Source: DYMC01 sp035406705
Lineage (GTDB): Bacteria; Verrucomicrobiota; Lentisphaeria; Victivallales; GWF2-50-93
Direction: 5' to 3'
Length of the DNA stretch: 10,443 nucleotides
Assembly (NCBI GenBank): GCA_964426675.1
Contig: CAYRRM010000060.1
Coordinates: 1 to 10,443 of the forward strand
Positions 7,875 through 10,443 of this stretch are shown here, one piece after another. Below the pieces are notes generated by a model. It was not told the DNA's origin, did no database searches, and saw only the letters and a list, made by a program, of their open reading frames with translations. Each line of letters starts with the position of its first letter. Position 1 is the stretch's first letter. The position numbers and the translations under genes were made by a program.

Positions 7875-8489
7875 CTACAAGCTCATTACCTCTTTTACAA
7901 AGTATTTTTTTACTTTATCCCAGCTTATTTTTTTAATCATCTCAGGCATATCATCCATCTCTGCATCATCAAAATAAACAAGACTTTTCTTTATGCTTAC
8001 TATATTTGTAGCAAACTCACCATATTTTTTAGTATAAAACTCAAGGATTTCTTTAAGCGAAAAAAAATCTCTGCATATAAAATAAAGGTCTATAAAATCC
8101 CTTTTTGTGCCTCTGTTAACTATTGCAACAATCTTCATACAGCCTATATCACAGATGCTTGCAATCCTCATCCCTTCATATAACTCAAAAGGAAAAAGAA
8201 CTTTGTAGGGATAGTAAAAAAAACTAATTTTTATTCCATTAAAAACACCTGTAAGTGTATCATTTTTAAAAACATCCACATTAAAACTACCAACTTTTCT
8301 CAAATTTTCTAAAAGCTTCTTACAATTAAATTCCTTTTCTGAAAAAAAATCAAGATCATAAGAAATTCTGTGTCCTAAATGTAAAGCAAGAGCTGTTCCA
8401 CCTGCAAGATAGAACTCATCAATCAAACCTCTTGATATCAATATCTCCAGAGATGAGTGTGTTTTTCTATCAATCGCTTTTTTATACAT
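7875..8489 (-). CDS. AbiEii/AbiGii-family nucleotidyltransferase toxin-like protein
   Basis: The 204-residue product carries the AbiEii (PF08843) motifs: AGGTALAL (residues 29-36), ISYDLDFFS (42-50) with the metal-binding Asp pair D45/D47, a Lys-containing helix around K119, and TKRDFIDLY (128-136) with the conserved Asp. Family members such as AbiEii and the MenA toxins transfer nucleotides to targets, with tRNA known for MenA; the target here is unknown. All key residues are present. ATG at 8489 follows AAAAAGAGG-TTTT, a good site, and lies inside the preceding DUF6922-like gene, overlapping it by 52 bp in another frame. A partner encoded just upstream is the usual toxin-antitoxin arrangement. 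AbiE-type systems act in phage exclusion and plasmid maintenance. Confidence 0.88.
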   Translation of the reverse strand: MYKKAIDRKTHSSLEILISRGLIDEFYLAGGTALALHLGHRISYDLDFFSEKEFNCKKLLENLRKVGSFNVDVFKNDTLTGVFNGIKISFFYYPYKVLFPFELYEGMRIASICDIGCMKIVAIVNRGTKRDFIDLYFICRDFFSLKEILEFYTKKYGEFATNIVSIKKSLVYFDDAEMDDMPEMIKKISWDKVKKYFVKEVMSL

Positions 8490-8773
8490 AAAACCTCTTT
8501 TTGAGGCAAATTGAGTTTTAAAGCCCAGTAATTAAAAGACTTGGGTGAAAGCCTTGCTTTTTCAAGCACTTTCTTGACCCTTTCCCCGCCGTAATATTCA
8601 ATCAAAGACCTAACCTCATCATCACTTCCGTATTCAAGAAATCTTTTTATTACAAAATCAGCACTTTTTTTTGGAGAAAGCTTTTTAATATCAACATCCC
8701 AGAATTTTCTAACATCAAATAGCTTCTCTAACCTCTCCAGCTTATTTTCTTTATTTTCCATAAAGCTTCTCAT
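8438..8773 (-). CDS. DUF6922-like protein, putative partner/antitoxin of the AbiEii-like gene
   Basis: This 111-residue protein has the pattern I associate with DUF6922: FWDVDIKKLSPKKSADFVIKR (starting at residue 24), FLEYGSDDEVRSLIEYYG (45-62), then RLSPKSFNYWALKLNLP (74-90). Such small helical proteins recur directly upstream of AbiEii-like nucleotidyltransferases, so an antitoxin or regulator role is likely by context; there is no direct evidence of it here. ATG at 8773 has GAAGAGG six bases upstream, which favours it over the in-frame ATG at 8761. Its last 52 bases also encode the start of the AbiEii-like gene. The C-terminal residues from about 95 (basic, IKKRLIEKHTHLWRY) lie in that overlap and may be poorly constrained. 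Confidence 0.8.
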   Translation of the reverse strand: MRSFMENKENKLERLEKLFDVRKFWDVDIKKLSPKKSADFVIKRFLEYGSDDEVRSLIEYYGGERVKKVLEKARLSPKSFNYWALKLNLPQKEVLCIKKRLIEKHTHLWRY

Positions 8774-8819
8774 ATTTCACCTCTTCGACCATCAAGAGAC
8801 TGACGCACCTGTTTACAAA

Positions 8820-9149
8820 TCATATATACCTGCCATCTCTGTTAACATAATAATCGACACTACCTGTGTAATTTTTAAAACTCTCAAATCTATGCTCTGT
8901 TGAAAATATAATATCATTCGGTATTCTGATGTATGCAAGTATCCTTTTAATTCTGGTTATTAAAACCTGCTTTTCTTTAAAATCCAAATCATTACTCACC
9001 ACCACATAAACATCAAAATCACTATCCTTTTTAGCATCACCCCTTGCCCTTGAACCAAAAAGTATTATCTTTAAAACCTCAACACCTGCCTTATTACACT
9101 CGTCTAAAATTATCTCTTTTATCTTTTCTAATGCCTCTTTTTCAGTCAT
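8820..9149 (-). CDS. Lone MNT-type minimal nucleotidyltransferase
   Basis: From ATG 9149 the product is 109 residues. An upstream GTG at 9158 would add three residues, but ATG 9149 aligns with the starts of the two other MNT genes (MTEKEALEKIK against MNEKEAIEKIK) and has AGAGGTGTGG just before it. The triad is intact: G32-S33, D44/D46 (SDFDVYVVV) and D79 (PNDIIF). Residues 14-51 are identical to the MNT at 9536-9874, while the remainder differs strongly. Unlike the other two it has no HEPN gene after it: it ends three residues shorter and the next gene is the DUF6922-like one. It may be an orphan left by loss of its HEPN, or may act with a HEPN elsewhere in the array. Confidence 0.88.
   Translation of the reverse strand: MTEKEALEKIKEIILDECNKAGVEVLKIILFGSRARGDAKKDSDFDVYVVVSNDLDFKEKQVLITRIKRILAYIRIPNDIIFSTEHRFESFKNYTGSVDYYVNRDGRYI
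9001..9149 (-). repeat. Duplicated MNT 5' block, copy in the lone MNT
   Basis: Hand alignment with 9726-9874 (same length, 149 bases, no gaps) shows 12 differences. The first 62 bases counted from 9001 are identical and only three differences occur in the first 111. The block encodes residues 1-50 with the GSRARGD and SDFD motifs. Similarity drops sharply below 9001. Confidence 0.85.
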
Positions 9150-9170
9150 AACATCCACACCTCTATAAAT

Positions 9171-9551
9171 CTATCCCTCTATTTTCTTCATCACAAACTC
9201 TTTTACAAACTTTGCTTTATAAATAGCATCCTTTGCTTCATTCTCGTCAACCTTGCAAGGAAAATCAGGATATCTTAACTCCACAGCATACATTGTAAGC
9301 ATCTCAATCTCTCTTCCTTTTAAAACCTCAAAATTCTTATCAACAGAAATACAAATTTTTATAAGTTTTGCTATGTCATGAGTTTTTGGTGGCTCAACAT
9401 TTTTGTATATCAAAAAAGCTTTTAAATATTTTTCAACACATTGCTGTGAATGAAAGCATGATATCTCAAAAAGTCTTCCTTTCATATTTAAAAAAGCACT
9501 TTTAAAATCGTTATCTGCTTTTTCAATCCACTTTTTTAGCTCTTCATCCAT
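9171..9551 (-). CDS. HEPN domain protein (partner of MNT at 9536-9874)
   Basis: This 126-residue HEPN protein (PF05168 type) has WIEKADNDFKSA at the start, the hallmark CFHSQQCVEKYLKA (residues 32-45), PKTHDIAKLI (55-64) and ELRYPDF (91-97). It is the same length as the HEPN at 7138-7518 and ends in the same KAKFVKEFVMKK sequence, but is clearly different in the middle. The Arg just before T-H-D in the other copy is replaced here (P-P-K-T-H), and no canonical R-x4-6-H motif is visible, so a nuclease role is doubtful without structural support. Its ATG overlaps the MNT end by 16 bp, with GGAG seven bases upstream, so the two should be made together as a complex. Confidence 0.9.
   Translation of the reverse strand: MDEELKKWIEKADNDFKSAFLNMKGRLFEISCFHSQQCVEKYLKAFLIYKNVEPPKTHDIAKLIKICISVDKNFEVLKGREIEMLTMYAVELRYPDFPCKVDENEAKDAIYKAKFVKEFVMKKIEG
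9184..9212 (-). repeat. Identical HEPN 3' block, copy 2
   Basis: This is the partner of 7148-7176, identical over 29 bases. With the shared MNT leader block it marks the outer borders of each MNT-HEPN cassette. Confidence 0.8.
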
Positions 9552-9874
9552 AACACAACTCCATCTCTATTAACATAATAAGAAACATAACCTAAAAACT
9601 CTTTATTTCTATCAAAAACCTCTTTAGTTCTCAAAACAATATCAACATCTAAACCAACCTCAGCAAAACGCCATAGTAAAGACGAATAAAGTTTTTTATA
9701 AACCATAAAATCAATATCCTTCACAACCACATAAACATCAAAATCACTATCCTTTTTAGCATCACCCCTTGCCCTTGAACCAAAAAGAATTATCTTTAAA
9801 ACCTCAACACCTGCCTTGTTACACTCATCTAAAATTACATTTTTAATCTTCTCTATCGCCTCTTTCTCATTCAT
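9536..9874 (-). CDS. MNT-type minimal nucleotidyltransferase (first in the array)
   Basis: This 112-residue nucleotidyltransferase has G32-S33 (ILFGSRARGD), D44/D46 (SDFDVYVVV) and D78 (DVDIVL), a complete catalytic set. ATG 9874 is preceded by AGAGG-AATTT. The gene is a visible mosaic. Its leader and first codons match the MNT at 7506-7844, while the next ~110 bases match the lone MNT at 8820-9149 with only three differences, 62 of them consecutively identical. Its C-terminal half resembles neither closely. It overlaps its HEPN partner by 16 bp and starts 53 bp after the 50-residue gene. By family it should be the antitoxin or modifier for the HEPN. Confidence 0.92.
   Translation of the reverse strand: MNEKEAIEKIKNVILDECNKAGVEVLKIILFGSRARGDAKKDSDFDVYVVVKDIDFMVYKKLYSSLLWRFAEVGLDVDIVLRTKEVFDRNKEFLGYVSYYVNRDGVVLWMKS
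9726..9874 (-). repeat. Duplicated MNT 5' block, copy in the first MNT
   Basis: This is the partner of 9001-9149, about 92% identical over 149 bases and 97% over the part coding for the catalytic motifs. Identity falls away abruptly past the VYVVV strand, which fits gene conversion or cassette recombination rather than simple whole-gene duplication. Confidence 0.85.
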
Positions 9875-9890
9875 AAATTCCTCTACGCCT
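9846..9890 (-). repeat. Shared MNT start-plus-leader block, copy 1
   Basis: These 45 bases match 7816-7860 at 44 positions. They span the ribosome site (AGGCGTAGAGGA), the ATG and the first ten codons. The identity of untranslated bases as well as codons points to copying of DNA, not only protein constraint. Confidence 0.8.
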
Positions 9891-9927
9891 CTATACTTCC
9901 ATCATTCTCTATAAAAATATAAATACT

Positions 9928-10080
9928 CTAAATAAAAAAAATCTTACCCTTTATCTTATTTTTTCTTACTGGATAATTTAAAAACCTCATATACTCATCC
10001 AGAAATTTTATATACTCATCAGCAGAAAGCTTTGTATCATTAAAAGTAAGCCTTATCTTATTTTTTAAAATTTTCTTCAT
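9928..10080 (-). CDS. Small 50-residue protein of unknown function
   Basis: The reading frame has a good ribosome site (CTGGAG, then six bases to ATG 10080) and ends in TAG at 9928. The product starts basic (MKKILKNKIRLTF), has a middle acidic/aromatic amphipathic helix (SADEYIKFLDEYMRFLN, residues 19-35) and a basic end (VRKNKIKGK). I do not recognise a family. The amphipathic helix flanked by basic stretches suggests a small binding protein or an antitoxin-like partner, but that is guesswork. It lies 31 bp after the 47-residue gene and 53 bp before the MNT array, so it is probably co-transcribed with both. Confidence 0.65.
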   Translation of the reverse strand: MKKILKNKIRLTFNDTKLSADEYIKFLDEYMRFLNYPVRKNKIKGKIFFI

Positions 10081-10111
10081 TCAAATCTCCAGAAACTTAA
10101 AAAACTTTTTT

Positions 10112-10255
10112 TTAATCTTCATCATTTATTTCCTTAGTAAAATCTTCATTTAAAAAATCAAGCGCTTTTTTAGTTTTAATTTTATCTATTTTAGATATTT
10201 TTTTCTTTACTTTCTTAAGTTTTTTTACAATCACAGGAGTTGGTGATTTATTCAT
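10112..10255 (-). CDS. Small 47-residue bipolar Lys-rich protein, unknown function
   Basis: ATG 10255 is preceded by AAAGGAGGAG, the strongest ribosome site in the window, five bases or fewer from the start, and the frame ends in TAA at 10112. The first two thirds are very Lys-rich (KKLKKVKKKISKIDKIKTKK, residues 11-30) and the tail is acidic (LNEDFTKEINDED), so the protein is charge-bipolar and probably helical. I recognise no family. Its start overlaps the stop of the 28-codon reading frame upstream as ATGA, which suggests translational coupling. The basic half could contact RNA, DNA or ribosomes; no motif shows this. Confidence 0.65.
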   Translation of the reverse strand: MNKSPTPVIVKKLKKVKKKISKIDKIKTKKALDFLNEDFTKEINDED

Positions 10256-10338
10256 AACTCCTCCTTTAAACCAAAAGAAAACCATTCCCAAATAAATGGG
10301 TTAAAAAACAAATAAAAAAGAAGGAGAATTTTTATCAT
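10252..10338 (-). CDS. 28-residue hydrophobic Phe/Trp-rich micro-ORF
   Basis: ATG 10338 is preceded by AAGGAGA-TA, an almost ideal ribosome site, and the frame ends in TGA overlapping the next ATG. The peptide is MIKILLLFYLFF then NPFIWEWFSFGLKEEL, with six Phe, two Trp and a charged end (KEEL). It would insert in a membrane or hug its surface. Its own ribosome site lies in a hairpin (10321-10347). It could be a membrane-active toxin-like peptide, a leader peptide that controls the downstream genes (Phe-rich leaders are known from phe attenuators), or a chance frame in T-rich DNA. The start site and ATGA overlap argue against chance. Confidence 0.5.
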   Translation of the reverse strand: MIKILLLFYLFFNPFIWEWFSFGLKEEL

Positions 10339-10347
10339 TATCTCCTT
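10321..10347 (-). promoter_or_regulatory. Hairpin that buries the ribosome site and start codon of the 28-codon frame
   Basis: A perfect 7-bp stem AAGGAGA/TCTCCTT closes a 13-base loop containing the ATG at 10338. The 5' arm is exactly the Shine-Dalgarno sequence. On the minus strand it is followed by CTTTTTTATTTGTTTTTT, so it also resembles an intrinsic terminator or attenuator. The 3' arm could pair instead with the AAAGGAG ribosome site of the 47-residue gene (about 10261-10267), giving two mutually exclusive folds. The stem is seen; its regulatory effect is inferred. Confidence 0.5.
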
Positions 10348-10360
10348 AAAAACAAAATAC

Positions 10361-10381
10361 AGCTCTGAAAAAATCAGAGCT
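10361..10381 (-). terminator. Stem-loop at the head of the operon (5' stem-loop or upstream gene's terminator)
   Basis: AGCTCTGA and TCAGAGCT form a perfect 8-bp stem around five bases. On the minus strand it is followed by GTATTTTGTTTTT, a broken T-run, so it could end a transcript coming from beyond 10443. If the possible promoter at 10394-10424 is real, it would instead form the 5' end of the mRNA and could protect it. On the plus strand the T-run is poorer. Confidence 0.5.
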
Positions 10382-10393
10382 TTATATATGCTC

Positions 10394-10424
10394 ATTATAT
10401 TATAGTATAAATTTAACATCTCAA
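10394..10424 (-). promoter_or_regulatory. Possible sigma-70 type promoter for the micro-operon
   Basis: On the minus strand TTGAGA (10419-10424) is followed by two overlapping TATAAT boxes (10399-10404 and 10394-10399), at spacings of 14 and 19 bases. Neither spacing is ideal and the DNA is very AT-rich, where such boxes arise by chance. Its place upstream of the first hairpin and first micro-ORF, and the absence of other candidates before the array, support it weakly. Confidence 0.35.
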
Positions 10425-10443
10425 AAAAATTAAATAAATAATA

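Noticed and set aside
8770..8823. 17-residue frame between the lone MNT and the DUF6922-like gene as a gene
   Set aside because: It is too short, lacks a good ribosome site and resembles nothing I know; kept only as a possible scar in the findings.
9149..9158. GTG start at 9158 for the lone MNT
   Set aside because: ATG 9149 aligns with the other MNT starts and is better placed after the purine-rich ribosome site; the three extra residues have no counterpart.
9875..9927. Promoter between the 50-residue gene and the first MNT
   Set aside because: There are TATA-like strings, but in such AT-rich DNA no convincing -35/-10 pair at a proper spacing could be picked out.
10281..10302. Inverted repeat CCCA...TGGG
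   Set aside because: Only four pairs hold; flanking bases do not extend the stem.
1..10443. tRNA, rRNA, CRISPR array, transposase or integrase
   Set aside because: No cloverleaf, spaced direct repeats or mobile-element protein was seen on either strand.

Overview
The window reads as one long minus-strand transcription unit from an AT-rich bacterium. No rRNA, tRNA or CRISPR array is visible. Trp is TGG, TGA is used as a stop and Shine-Dalgarno sites are clear, so this is standard bacterial code. The enormous secreted protein built of Ig-like modules with recurrent W-N-G signatures, together with MNT/HEPN modules, recalls Elusimicrobiota or related anaerobic lineages. That placement is a tentative impression from protein style, not a demonstrated assignment.

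Layout in the direction of transcription (high to low coordinates). (1) 10443-9928: a possible promoter, two RNA hairpins, then three tiny genes with good ribosome binding sites: a 28-residue hydrophobic, Phe/Trp-rich peptide, a 47-residue bipolar Lys-rich protein and a 50-residue protein. The first two overlap by ATGA. (2) 9874-7138: a dense array of nucleotidyltransferase toxin-antitoxin type genes: MNT + HEPN pair, a lone MNT, a DUF6922-like + AbiEii-like pair overlapping by 52 bp, and a second MNT + HEPN pair. (3) 7097-6405: an exported HEAT-repeat protein. (4) 6399-1: the first 2133 codons of a giant exported protein with a signal peptide, a beta-propeller-like region, an IPT/TIG-like domain and about 13 Ig-like modules. 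It has no in-frame stop and runs off the left edge.

Gaps between genes never exceed about 55 bases, so the toxin-antitoxin array and the secreted proteins may share transcripts. The most striking structure is mosaicism. The MNT genes share nearly identical 5' parts, including the untranslated leader, but have divergent 3' parts. The two HEPN genes share an identical stretch near their 3' ends. The HEAT-repeat gene begins with what looks like the first nine codons of an MNT gene placed directly ahead of its signal peptide. This suggests cassettes swapped by recombination at conserved borders. A second notable feature is the three-gene micro-operon at the right end, where a hairpin buries the first ribosome binding site. 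A third is an abrupt change in Thr codon use in the last ~144 codons of the giant gene.
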